Part shown: positions 39,182 through 51,041 of the stretch, piece by piece
Position numbering within the stretch: the stretch's first letter is position 1
Layout of the letters: every line of letters starts with the position of its first letter
Assembly (NCBI GenBank): GCA_003250355.1
Contig: QKGS01000087.1
Location: forward strand, 65,608-129,607
From: Bacteroidota bacterium
Lineage (GTDB): Bacteria > Bacteroidota > Bacteroidia > Bacteroidales > SZUA-534
Direction of reading: 5' to 3'
Length of the DNA: 64,000 bases
Made by a program: the position numbers and the translations under genes
Notes under the pieces: generated by a model
What the model saw: the letters and a program-made list of their open reading frames with translations, nothing else
The model's database searches: none
What the model was told of the DNA's origin: nothing

Positions 39182-39211
39182 CGGTTTTATAATACTTTAT
39201 ATATAAAACCG
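39182..39211 (+). repeat. 10-bp inverted repeat in the exbB leader
   Basis: CGGTTTTATA (39182-39191) and TATAAAACCG (39202-39211) are perfect inverted repeats with a 10-nt spacer. A TATATTTG box ends at 39179, so the repeat would begin near the transcription start. It could be an operator or a 5' hairpin. Confidence 0.5.
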
Positions 39212-39248
39212 TTATACTTTAAGTTTTAATAATCAATATTTATACAAT

Positions 39249-39941
39249 ATGATTACCACTATTTTGCAAATAACTTTGAACCAAACACCTCAGGTAACAG
39301 AAGAAATAGTTACACAACAATCAATTTCAGCAATAGACCTTGCAATAAAAGGCGGATGGGTAATGGCAATACTTGGCGTTTTGTTTGTAATAGCCATATA
39401 CATATTTTTTGAGCGATACAAGGCTATTAAAAATGCTTCAAAAGAAGATACCAACTTTATGAATCGCATAAAAGACTATATTCACAACGGTAAAATAGAA
39501 TCGGCTACTGCCCTGTGCCAATCGGCCAACAACCCTGTTGCACGAATGATTGAAAAAGGGATAAGCCGCCTTGGCCGACCTCTGAACGATATTAATACCA
39601 CTATTGAAAATACCGGCAACATAGAAATAGGTAAACTGGAAAAGAACCTTGCAACACTTGCCACTATTTCAGGAGGTGCACCCATGATTGGTTTCCTTGG
39701 AACTGTTATTGGCATGATACGTGCCTTTTACGATATGTCACAAGCCGGTAATAATATAGATGTTTCACTATTATCGGGTGGTATTTATACAGCTATGGTA
39801 ACAACTGTTGGCGGCTTAGTAGTTGGTATTATGGCATACTTTGCCTACAATTATTTAGTTTCAAGTGTCGATAAAGTTGTACATAAATTAGAAGCCAGAA
39901 CTACTGAGTTTATGGACTTACTCAACGAACCTGCATCATAA
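39249..39941 (+). CDS. exbB: ExbB/TolQ/MotA-family proton channel subunit
   Basis: 230 residues with three membrane helices at about 33-53, 133-153 and 178-200, the ExbB/TolQ pattern. Conserved segments are LEKNLATLATISGGAPMIGFLGTVIGMI and IYTAMVTTVGGLVVGIMAYF. With ExbD it forms the inner-membrane motor that couples proton flow to TonB. Start of an exbB-exbD-tonB run with gaps of 25 and 31 nt. The family cannot be split cleanly into ExbB versus TolQ by sequence alone; the tonB-type gene downstream favours ExbB. Confidence 0.9.
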   Translation: MITTILQITLNQTPQVTEEIVTQQSISAIDLAIKGGWVMAILGVLFVIAIYIFFERYKAIKNASKEDTNFMNRIKDYIHNGKIESATALCQSANNPVARMIEKGISRLGRPLNDINTTIENTGNIEIGKLEKNLATLATISGGAPMIGFLGTVIGMIRAFYDMSQAGNNIDVSLLSGGIYTAMVTTVGGLVVGIMAYFAYNYLVSSVDKVVHKLEARTTEFMDLLNEPAS

Positions 39942-39966
39942 TTTAATCGAAATAATACTATTAATT

Positions 39967-40386
39967 ATGGGATTAAAACGACAATCGAAAGTAAGTGCTG
40001 ACTTCTCAATGAGCAGTATGACCGATATTGTATTTCTACTTCTAATATTCTTTATGGTAACTTCAACACTTATTGCACCAAATGCACTTAAACTGCTATT
40101 ACCTCAAAGCAATAATCAAACCATGGCTTCAAAACCCATTACTACCATCTCCATAACAGAAGACCTACGTTTTGCAATAGAAGGAAAATACGTAGATTTT
40201 GAAAACCTCGAAGCTACTTTGATAGCTCAGGTTCAAAAATCAATTAAAAATGCCGTTGACCCCGAACACCCTACTATATCACTTCATGTTGACCAAAGCG
40301 TTGAAATGGAACACGTTGTGAAAGTTATGAATATTGCCAAAAACAACGAATACCGTTTAATTTTGGCAACTCGACCGTTAAAGTAG
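39967..40386 (+). CDS. exbD: ExbD/TolR-family biopolymer transport protein
   Basis: 139 residues. One membrane helix at about 18-36 with the essential aspartate in MSSMTDIVFLLLIFFMVTST (D20), then a periplasmic domain ending YRLILATRPLK. It plugs the ExbB pentamer and transduces proton motive force. It is flanked by exbB and the TonB-like gene in one operon. Confidence 0.93.
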   Translation: MGLKRQSKVSADFSMSSMTDIVFLLLIFFMVTSTLIAPNALKLLLPQSNNQTMASKPITTISITEDLRFAIEGKYVDFENLEATLIAQVQKSIKNAVDPEHPTISLHVDQSVEMEHVVKVMNIAKNNEYRLILATRPLK

Positions 40387-40417
40387 GTAGTTATATAATA
40401 ATAACGTTTATAGACAA

Positions 40418-41290
40418 ATGAACATAACCAAAGAGCAACGATTCGGAATAATAAGTTCAATAATTTTTTTATTAACCTTTACCGGCTTATTGTTCTTATT
40501 TGGTTTTTCCTTTGAAATACCTCATGAAGAAGAAGGTATTCTTATAAATTTTGGTACAACCGACTTCGGTTCTGGAGCTGTTGAGCCACGTCCTACACCT
40601 GAACCTACCCCCCAAGAATCGGTTCCCGAACCCGTTGCAACACCTCCCACTCCTACCCAATCGGAAACTAACGAAGAAGAGGTTTTAAGTCAAAATTACG
40701 ACCAAACAGCCGCTATTGAGCAACAAAAACGCAAAGAAAAAGAACGCAAACAAGAAGCTGAAAGAATAAAAAAAGAGCAGGAAGCTGAAAAAAAACGACT
40801 TGAAGAGCTTGAAAAACAACGTATAGCAGAACAAAAACGCTTACAAGAAGAAGCTGAAAAAAAAGAAATTGAAACCCTTACTAAAAATGCCTTTGGCGGA
40901 CAAAATCCTAACGGTGATGATACCGGCGAAGGTGTTACAGGTAAACCAGGTAATCAGGGAAGCCCCGATGGCGATATTAATTCTCAAAACAGAATAGGAG
41001 GTTCGGGTGGAGGAAACGGCATTTCATTTAACCTCACAGGCAGAAACCCCAAAGCTCTTCCTAAACCCGTATACACAGCTCAGGCCGAAGGTAAAGTTGT
41101 AGTTGAAGTTAAAGTTGACCAAAATGGCAATGTAATAAGTGCACGTGCCGGTGTTAAAGGTACTACAACATCCGACAAGCAATTACACCAATCGGCATAC
41201 AATGCTGCTATGAAAGCACGCTTCGACATAAACAAAGATGCTCCCGCACAGCAAATTGGCACTATCACCTACCACTTTATGCTACAATAG
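40418..41290 (+). CDS. tonB: TonB-family energy transducer
   Basis: 290 residues. A membrane anchor at about 10-30 is followed by a Pro/Glu-rich stretch (PRPTPEPTPQESVPEPVATP) and a Glu/Lys/Gln helix of about 60 residues, more like TolA than classical TonB. A glycine-rich linker (GGSGGGNG) leads to the C-terminal TonB fold with GKVVVEVKVDQNGNV and the closing IGTITYHFML. It should span the periplasm and energise TonB-dependent receptors, or, if TolA-like, the Tol system. It is the third gene of the exbB-exbD-tonB operon and ends before a shared terminator. Confidence 0.85.
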   Translation: MNITKEQRFGIISSIIFLLTFTGLLFLFGFSFEIPHEEEGILINFGTTDFGSGAVEPRPTPEPTPQESVPEPVATPPTPTQSETNEEEVLSQNYDQTAAIEQQKRKEKERKQEAERIKKEQEAEKKRLEELEKQRIAEQKRLQEEAEKKEIETLTKNAFGGQNPNGDDTGEGVTGKPGNQGSPDGDINSQNRIGGSGGGNGISFNLTGRNPKALPKPVYTAQAEGKVVVEVKVDQNGNVISARAGVKGTTTSDKQLHQSAYNAAMKARFDINKDAPAQQIGTITYHFMLQ

Positions 41291-41430
41291 CTACTTCATG
41301 TAATAGTAAACACTATATTTTGTAGTATTATTTTTATAGTGAATTAAGTAAATGTACAATAACTAAACAAAACACTATTCCAACTCATTATTTTTGTTAT
41401 ACAATCATTTTAGCATTTATGTATATGCAA

Positions 41431-41460
41431 AAAAAGCTACCCTTTTGGATAGCTTTCTTT
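41431..41460. terminator. bidirectional intrinsic terminator between tonB and the response regulator gene
   Basis: AAAGCTA and TAGCTTT flank CC-TTTT-GG, with an A-rich tract upstream and a T-rich tract downstream, so it can serve both convergent genes. Confidence 0.8.
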
Positions 41461-41478
41461 ATTATAGTATAACAATAT

Positions 41479-41853
41479 CTACTTGGACAATTCTCGCACA
41501 TTTTCAATTAATGTTGGTAAGTCAAGTGGTTTCTCATAATAGACTATTGCTCCCATTTCCAAAGCCTTTTTCTCCTCCTCTGTTTTACTTCTTGCTGTTA
41601 CCATTATTACCGACGTATTCTCTATCAATTTCTCCTCGTTCATTTTAGCAAGTACCTCATAACCCGATAGTCCCGGCATCATAACATCAAGAAACACCAA
41701 ACTATATTTTTTCTTTCTCATAAACTTCAATGCTTCTTCGCCCGAAGTTGCAGTTGTAATTTGAAAATTCATATGTCGCAATGCACTCTCCAGCAGCAAA
41801 TTATTTGTTGTAGAATCGTCTACCAATAAAATATTAATCAGTTTGTTTTCCAT
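41479..41853 (-). CDS. single-domain response regulator (CheY-like)
   Basis: 124 residues, one receiver domain and nothing else. The acidic pair is in LLVDDSTTNN, the phospho-acceptor aspartate in LVFLDVMMPGLSG, the switch threonine in VIMVTARS and the lysine in YYEKPLD. With no output domain it probably works by protein contact or as a phosphorelay intermediate. It could accept phosphate from an Hpt domain such as that of the hybrid kinase at 17483-19753, which is speculation. No kinase is adjacent. Confidence 0.92.
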   Translation of the reverse strand: MENKLINILLVDDSTTNNLLLESALRHMNFQITTATSGEEALKFMRKKKYSLVFLDVMMPGLSGYEVLAKMNEEKLIENTSVIMVTARSKTEEEKKALEMGAIVYYEKPLDLPTLIENVRELSK

Positions 41854-42101
41854 TCCTTTATGTTTAGCTTATTGCTTTCAATAATTAAATCTATATAAAA
41901 TTATTGATTAATTAATAAAAAATATAAGTTTTATTTTCAGTCAAAATCGTAGTTTCCCGATGCAAACTTAAAATTATTACAATTAAATACAATCAAAATT
42001 TTCAATTTTAAAAAGTAATATGTATTTTCAAATCGTAAAATCGTATGTCGTTTGTTTTATTTATGATATACATCAATGAATGCTTGTCCTATTACTAAAC
42101 T

Positions 42102-42776
42102 ATGGATATTAAAACAGTTAAAAATGAATTTTCACCATGGCTTGATGATCTTTCAGACGAATTACTTCAAAAAATTGCGTTAAGTCAGGTAAAATTAAAC
42201 TATAATAAGAACGAAATACTCTGTAAACAAGGAGGTTTTGCTTCTCAAATAATATTTCTTACCAAAGGGCTTTTAAAAGTTTATAAAGAACATAACGATA
42301 AAAACCTTATTCTAAAATTCACACAACCGGGCGAGTTTATTGGATTATCATCGCTATACAATAACGGTATTTTTAACTATTCGGCAGCTGCTATTGAAGG
42401 TGCAACAGTATACTCTATCGACACTCAAATACTTTCAGAAATTATAAAAGAGAGTAGTCATTTTGGTCAAAAAATAATTGAACAAGTAAATAAAAATCAG
42501 GTTCAGTTTTTTAATCGCCTAATAAGCCTAACCCAGAAACAACTTCACGGTCGTATTTCCGATGCTATTCTTCACTTATCGCGCGATGTATACAAGTCTG
42601 ACAAATTCAATATGCTTATAACCAGAAAAGACTTAGCCGACTTTTGCGGTATGTCTACCGAAAGTGCTATAAGGATTCTTAAAGAATTTCACAATGACAA
42701 AATTGTAAAAATTGATGGCAAAAACCTGGAAATAATTAGTTATCAACTACTTGAAAGACTTAGCGAAGTAGGATAA
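42102..42776 (+). CDS. Crp/Fnr-family transcriptional regulator
   Basis: 224 residues. A cyclic-nucleotide-binding-like domain at about 20-125 (KNEILCKQGGFASQIIFLTKGLLKV, QPGEFIGLSSLY) and a C-terminal winged HTH at about 160-215 (LITRKDLADFCGMSTESAIRIL). No cysteine cluster for an Fnr-type Fe-S centre is visible near the N-terminus. The effector and targets are unknown. It stands alone between the response regulator gene and uvrB. Confidence 0.9.
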   Translation: MDIKTVKNEFSPWLDDLSDELLQKIALSQVKLNYNKNEILCKQGGFASQIIFLTKGLLKVYKEHNDKNLILKFTQPGEFIGLSSLYNNGIFNYSAAAIEGATVYSIDTQILSEIIKESSHFGQKIIEQVNKNQVQFFNRLISLTQKQLHGRISDAILHLSRDVYKSDKFNMLITRKDLADFCGMSTESAIRILKEFHNDKIVKIDGKNLEIISYQLLERLSEVG

Positions 42777-42919
42777 TCGCCTGGAATAAAATTCAGAACT
42801 ATTAACTCAGGTATTGAATTTTAATATTTAAAAAATAAAGTCTGATTTTAAATAAGAAACTACTCATTTATCATAAAACTTGAAACAAAAAACCTATCAA
42901 CACTCTCCTCCTTTTTCAT

Positions 42920-42927
42920 TAGTTTTG
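42920..42927 (+). promoter_or_regulatory. candidate minus-7 box for uvrB
   Basis: TAGTTTTG matches TAnnTTTG and lies 25 nt before the uvrB ATG. No TTG at the right spacing was found upstream. Confidence 0.35.
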
Positions 42928-42952
42928 TAATAACTAACGCACAGAAAAAGAT

Positions 42953-44974
<2,022 letters not shown>

Positions 44975-45015
44975 CAACCATTCAGTACCACCTAATAATC
45001 AAAAAGCTTACAATA

Positions 45016-45285
45016 TTAAAGCGGAATAACTCCATCAATTTTGCATACATTTTCGGTTACATCAATAACATCATCGGCATTTGCCATTAAGGCAACGCAG
45101 GTAATAGAAACATATTTCAGGTTTGCAGTATGCTTAAACGATAAATTACAGTTTTGTGGTAATAATATTTTCACTTTATCAACCTTGCCACTTTCATTGG
45201 GAACTATAAATTTAAACATATATGGTTTTGGCCATCCCCCTTCTTCCAGAAGTCTGTATCTTAGTTTTTCTAAATTCTTATTCAT
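45016..45285 (-). CDS. DUF493-family small protein
   Basis: 89 residues from the ATG at 45285 (MNKNLEKLRYRLLEEG). An ATG 33 nt upstream is less likely because a minus-7-like box at 45307-45314 would lie within its first codons. The pattern WPKPYMFKFIVP...YVSITCVALMANADDVIDVTENV fits the DUF493 ferredoxin-like fold. The function is unknown; E. coli YbeD is the named relative. It is convergent with uvrB. Confidence 0.78.
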   Translation of the reverse strand: MNKNLEKLRYRLLEEGGWPKPYMFKFIVPNESGKVDKVKILLPQNCNLSFKHTANLKYVSITCVALMANADDVIDVTENVCKIDGVIPL

Positions 45286-45306
45286 CGTACAATCACTAAA
45301 TCGACA

Positions 45307-45314
45307 CAAATGTA
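45307..45314 (-). promoter_or_regulatory. candidate minus-7 box for the DUF493 gene
   Basis: On the minus strand this reads TACATTTG, matching TAnnTTTG, 22 nt upstream of the ATG at 45285. No minus-33 partner was recognised. Confidence 0.35.
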
Positions 45315-45389
45315 ACATTTCTTTTCTCTGTTGCTAATTAGTCATTGTTACAGCTAATTAATAACTCATAATAAATTGCTTAATAACTA

Positions 45390-47059
<1,670 letters not shown>

Positions 47060-47136
47060 AGTTAAGGAGTTGCTGATTTAACCCGCAAATATTTTTTGAT
47101 ATATAAAGAAAAATAGTTTTATATAAATGATAATAC

Positions 47137-47170
47137 AAACCGACTCAATTTAGGGTCGGTTTTTTTTTAA
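47137..47170 (+). terminator. intrinsic terminator after the ABC-F gene
   Basis: AAACCGAC pairs with GTCGGTTT around a 10-nt loop, followed by a T run of nine or more. The T run overlaps the stop of the convergent small gene. Confidence 0.85.
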
Positions 47171-47355
47171 CTGAAGTATGAAATTATAAAACCCAAAGCA
47201 ATAAAGATACCTATTACCCATGCTCCTGACAGGAAATTTTTTAATTCCGTAGTCTTTGGTTCTTTCTTTTTGTTTAGGTATTTGCCTAAAGCCCACGACA
47301 TAAGTGTATATGTAAATACTATAACACTAATGCCGGCAATTGCGTTACTGTTCAT
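47167..47355 (-). CDS. small two-helix membrane protein
   Basis: 62 residues. Two membrane helices, at about 5-23 (AIAGISVIVFTYTLMSWAL) and about 43-60 (LSGAWVIGIFIALGFIISYF), are joined by a lysine-rich loop (YLNKKKEPKTTELKN). No family is recognised. The start lies 1 nt after the stop of the YgiQ-like gene on the same strand, which supports it being a real co-transcribed gene. Confidence 0.6.
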   Translation of the reverse strand: MNSNAIAGISVIVFTYTLMSWALGKYLNKKKEPKTTELKNFLSGAWVIGIFIALGFIISYFS

Positions 47356-47356
47356 A

Positions 47357-49204
47357 TTATTGTTTTTTAAAAAGTTCGTTAATAAGGTCAGGTCTGTTTA
47401 TTTGAGTTAGCCTCTGTTTAATACTTTTTCTCTCTTCCGGTTTGTACCAAAAGAAGTATTGTTTCTGATTGAGTTTTTCATTTTGCGATTTAGCAGTAAA
47501 TACTTTCTCGTTAGTGTACGGGTTTATTCCTGAGTAATATATTACCGTTGCAAGAGTCATAGGGGTAGGAGTAAAATCTTGAACCTGCTCCAGCCTGAAA
47601 TTCATGTGTTTGGTTTTTACGGCAAGTTCAGCCATATCTTCTTCGCTACAATCGGGATGGCTTGAAATAAAGTATGGTATAAGTTGTTGTTTTAAGCCAC
47701 TTTCATTGTTCACCTTATTGAATATTCGTGAGAATTTTTCAAATAACTCGACACCCGGTTTTCGCATAAGCCTTAACACCTTAGGCGATGTATGCTCCGG
47801 TGCTATTTTAAGTCTGCCTGAAACATGATGTTTAATTATTTCAGTTATATATTGGGTAAAATTGCTTCTCTCTTCTTCCTGATGGTCAAGGTAATCGTAT
47901 CGGATACCGGAGCCTACAAAAGCTTTTTTAATTACTGAAATATTTCTTGCTTCACGGTATAGTTCAGTAATTGGGGTATGGTCGGTATTTAGGTTAGGGC
48001 ATACTTTGGGGAACAAACACGAAGAGCGTTTGCAGGTTCTACACACATCTTCTACTATACCTTTCATTTGCCACATATTGGCCGATGGCCCTCCAATATC
48101 AGATATATAACCTTTAAAGTCGGGCATAGTGGTTACTTTTTTCAGTTCATTGAGTATTGACTCTTTACTGCGGCTGCTTACAAATTTTCCTTGATGTGCA
48201 GAGATGGTACAAAAACTACATCCTCCAAAGCATCCGCGGTGGCTGTTTACCGAATGCCGAATCATTTCATAAGCCGGAATAGGAGCCTTTTTATGATATT
48301 TAGGATGTGGTAAACGTGTGTAAGGGAGGTCGAATATTGAATCCATTTCACACTCTGTTAGTGGAGGATTCGATGGATTAACCACTATTTTTTCATTGCC
48401 ATTGTATTGAATTATCCGGTTTGAAATATATTTATTCGATTCCTCTTCAATTATTTTAAAATTATATGCGTGCTTTGTTTTGTCTTTTGAACATTCGTTA
48501 AATGAAGAAAGCTCAATGTTTTTAGCATTTTGAATATTTTGAGGCTCTTCATTTGCCGAAAGGCGGAATGCTGTTTGGTATATAGTTTGTATTTTGCTTA
48601 TATGTACCCCTTGTTCAAGCAGTTGCACTATCTCTTTTATTGGTTTTTCACCCATTCCATAAACCAGCAAATCGGCTTTAGCTTCATGTAAAATTGAGGG
48701 TTTAAGGGTATTGCTCCAATAGTCGTAGTGAGCAAGCCGGCGAAGCGAGGCTTCAATACCACCAATAATTACAGGAGTATCAGGAAAAATGGCTTTTAAA
48801 ATATTTGTATAAATGGTAGTGGCATAGTCGGGGCGAGCTCCGGAGCGGTTGCCTGGAGTGTATGCATCGTCGCTGCGTTTGCGTTTGTTGGCAGTGTAGT
48901 GGTTAACCATACTATCCATACTGCCCGATGTTACTCCGAAAAATAATCGGGGAGTACCGAATTTTTTAAAATCGCGTAAGTCGTCCTGCCAGTTTGGTTG
49001 CGGAACAATGGCAACTTTGAGTCCAATGCTTTCAAGAACCCGCCCTATAACTGCTGCACCAAACGATGGATGATCAATATATGCATCGCCGGTAAAAAGA
49101 ACAACATCTAAGTGTTCCCAGCCTCTGAGCTTTGCCTCTTTAACCGTAGTAGGAAGCCATAATTTATAATCGACCTTATCAAAAAACTGTTCCATATTTC
49201 CCAT
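47357..49204 (-). CDS. ygiQ: YgiQ-family radical SAM protein
   Basis: 615 residues. The radical-SAM cluster cysteines are in SHRGCFGGCSFCTISAHQGK. Family stretches include WLPTTVKEAKLRGWEHLDVVLF at the N-terminus, IGGIEASLRRLAHYDYWSN, APEHTSPKVLRLMRKPG and QVQDFTPTPMTLATVIYYSG. A further cysteine set, DVCRTCKRSSCLFPKVCPN, could hold a second cluster. The substrate is unknown for the family. Co-transcribed with the small membrane protein. Confidence 0.93.
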   Translation of the reverse strand: MGNMEQFFDKVDYKLWLPTTVKEAKLRGWEHLDVVLFTGDAYIDHPSFGAAVIGRVLESIGLKVAIVPQPNWQDDLRDFKKFGTPRLFFGVTSGSMDSMVNHYTANKRKRSDDAYTPGNRSGARPDYATTIYTNILKAIFPDTPVIIGGIEASLRRLAHYDYWSNTLKPSILHEAKADLLVYGMGEKPIKEIVQLLEQGVHISKIQTIYQTAFRLSANEEPQNIQNAKNIELSSFNECSKDKTKHAYNFKIIEEESNKYISNRIIQYNGNEKIVVNPSNPPLTECEMDSIFDLPYTRLPHPKYHKKAPIPAYEMIRHSVNSHRGCFGGCSFCTISAHQGKFVSSRSKESILNELKKVTTMPDFKGYISDIGGPSANMWQMKGIVEDVCRTCKRSSCLFPKVCPNLNTDHTPITELYREARNISVIKKAFVGSGIRYDYLDHQEEERSNFTQYITEIIKHHVSGRLKIAPEHTSPKVLRLMRKPGVELFEKFSRIFNKVNNESGLKQQLIPYFISSHPDCSEEDMAELAVKTKHMNFRLEQVQDFTPTPMTLATVIYYSGINPYTNEKVFTAKSQNEKLNQKQYFFWYKPEERKSIKQRLTQINRPDLINELFKKQ

Positions 49205-49356
49205 AATGCAAAGTTAGCAACATTTAAAAAATGACTTAAAATAACGATGATAAATTATATATAACAGTTATTTTTGTTGCTTACAAATTAGGGTGAAAAA
49301 TGTTTCAAATTATGACAAAAAACATTTTTACAGTAATTACAGATACTAATAAATAG

Positions 49357-49364
49357 TAACTTTG
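49357..49364 (+). promoter_or_regulatory. candidate minus-7 box for pyruvate kinase
   Basis: TAACTTTG matches TAnnTTTG and lies 29 nt before the pyk ATG. The minus-33 partner is not clear. Confidence 0.4.
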
Positions 49365-49393
49365 TAAAACTCAAAACATCAAAATTTATATTT

Positions 49394-50878
49394 ATGCCAA
49401 ACTACACTAACAAAACAAAGATTGTAGCAACAATAGGACCGGCTACATCGTCGAAAGAACAATTGAAGAAGATATTTAATGCGGGGGTAAATGTATGCCG
49501 TTTAAATTTTTCGCACGGTAGTCACCGAGACCATTTACAGGTTATTAATAATATATTGGAGCTTAACCATGAGTTAGGTACTAATGTAGCTATGCTTGGT
49601 GACCTTCAAGGGCCCAAACTCCGAATAGGAGATGTTGAAAATAACGGAGTAGAATTGATTGAAGGGGCTGAAATAGCTTTTGTAAATGAAAAATGCATGG
49701 GTACAGCTGAGAAAGTATACATGAGTTATGAATTATTTCCAAAAGATGTTGCCATAGGTGATATTATACTTATTGATGACGGAAAGTTAAAGCTTGAAGC
49801 TACATATACAAATCAAAAAGATACAGTTAAAGCAAAGGTTATTCATGGTGGAAAACTTTCTTCAAAAAAAGGGGTAAACCTTCCGAATACAAAAATTTCG
49901 CTTCCTAGTTTAACAGAAAAAGATTTTGAAGATGCTAAATTTATCATAGAGCAACAATTAGATTGGGTAGCATTATCATTTGTCCGTTCAGCAAAAGATA
50001 TGGATGCATTGAAGAAAATGATTTCCGATGCAGGAGTACATACCAGAGTGATAGCAAAAATAGAAAAGCCTGAAGCTATTGAGTCAATTGACGGAATAAT
50101 AGAAGCTGCCGACGGTATAATGGTAGCACGCGGCGACCTTGGTGTAGAGTTACCATTTGCCGAAGTTCCTATGATGCAAAAAATGATAGTTGAAAAAACT
50201 GTTGCAAAAGCTAAACCGGTAATTATTGCTACTCAAATGATGGAGAGCATGATTGAAAACTTTGCTCCAACCAGAGCAGAGGCCAATGATGTTGCCAATG
50301 CGGTAATAGACGGAGCCAGCGCAGTTATGTTGAGTGGCGAAACTAGTGTAGGTAAATATCCTGTTGAGGTAATTCAGGCTATGAGAAGCATTATCTGTAA
50401 CACAGAAAAGAACGCATATAAATATTACAGAAAGAATGAACCTGAAATGCATAAGGAAACATACGTTACCGATATGACTTGTGCTCATGCTTGCAAAATG
50501 GCACGCGGATCGAATGTAAAGGCAATTATTGCTGTTACATACTCAATATATGACCCAAGCCGCTTGGCTAGCCACAGACCGGAAGCAAAAATATATGCAT
50601 TCTCAACCGATCAGAAATTACTTAGACAAATGTCGATGTTGTGGGGAGTTCGCGGATTTTTCTGTGGCGATTTTATGTTTACAAACGACACAATAGAATA
50701 TACGCTTCACGCTTTATATGAACAAAAACTTATAGATTATAAGGAACTAGTAGTTCATGTTGGAACTTTACCTTTTAATAAAAAAGGAGAGAGTAATATG
50801 GTGAAATTATCGTATTACGATGAGAAATTTGATCTTGAAAAAGCTGAGTTCGACAAGGCTGTAGGGCATACTAAATAA
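49394..50878 (+). CDS. pyk: pyruvate kinase
   Basis: 494 residues. It transfers phosphate from phosphoenolpyruvate to ADP, the last step of glycolysis. Motifs: KIVATIGPATSS, CRLNFSHGSHRDH, GDLQGPKLRIG, the catalytic-lysine region RVIAKIEKPEA, GIMVARGDLGVELPF and IIATQMMESMIENFAPTRAE. The C-terminal domain is complete. Flanked downstream by a palindromic-ended element and convergent cinA. Confidence 0.97.
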   Translation: MPNYTNKTKIVATIGPATSSKEQLKKIFNAGVNVCRLNFSHGSHRDHLQVINNILELNHELGTNVAMLGDLQGPKLRIGDVENNGVELIEGAEIAFVNEKCMGTAEKVYMSYELFPKDVAIGDIILIDDGKLKLEATYTNQKDTVKAKVIHGGKLSSKKGVNLPNTKISLPSLTEKDFEDAKFIIEQQLDWVALSFVRSAKDMDALKKMISDAGVHTRVIAKIEKPEAIESIDGIIEAADGIMVARGDLGVELPFAEVPMMQKMIVEKTVAKAKPVIIATQMMESMIENFAPTRAEANDVANAVIDGASAVMLSGETSVGKYPVEVIQAMRSIICNTEKNAYKYYRKNEPEMHKETYVTDMTCAHACKMARGSNVKAIIAVTYSIYDPSRLASHRPEAKIYAFSTDQKLLRQMSMLWGVRGFFCGDFMFTNDTIEYTLHALYEQKLIDYKELVVHVGTLPFNKKGESNMVKLSYYDEKFDLEKAEFDKAVGHTK

Positions 50879-50896
50879 TTAATTTGTACCTATTAT

Positions 50897-51036
50897 AAAA
50901 GAGGGAGTCCAAAAAGTTACTAGCGAATATATTTACAAAAAATTACAGACAATAAAATACTGTAGTATAATAGTTAATAGTTTACTACTTGACTAGCACA
51001 GAGTAAATATTTGTTACTTTTTGGACAACCTCTTTT
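50897..51036. repeat. MITE-like element or long inverted repeat between pyk and cinA
   Basis: Two 24-nt arms, 50897-50920 and 51013-51036, are inverted repeats with three mismatches (left AAAAGAGGGAGTCCAAAAAG; right, read in reverse complement, AAAAGAGGTTGTCCAAAAAG). They enclose 92 nt of AT-rich DNA with no coding potential. GAGG-nn-GTCCAAAAAGT resembles the termini of some Bacteroidota insertion sequences. The T run at the right end could also make it a large terminator. No clear target-site duplication was found. Confidence 0.55.
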
Positions 51037-51041
51037 TTCAT

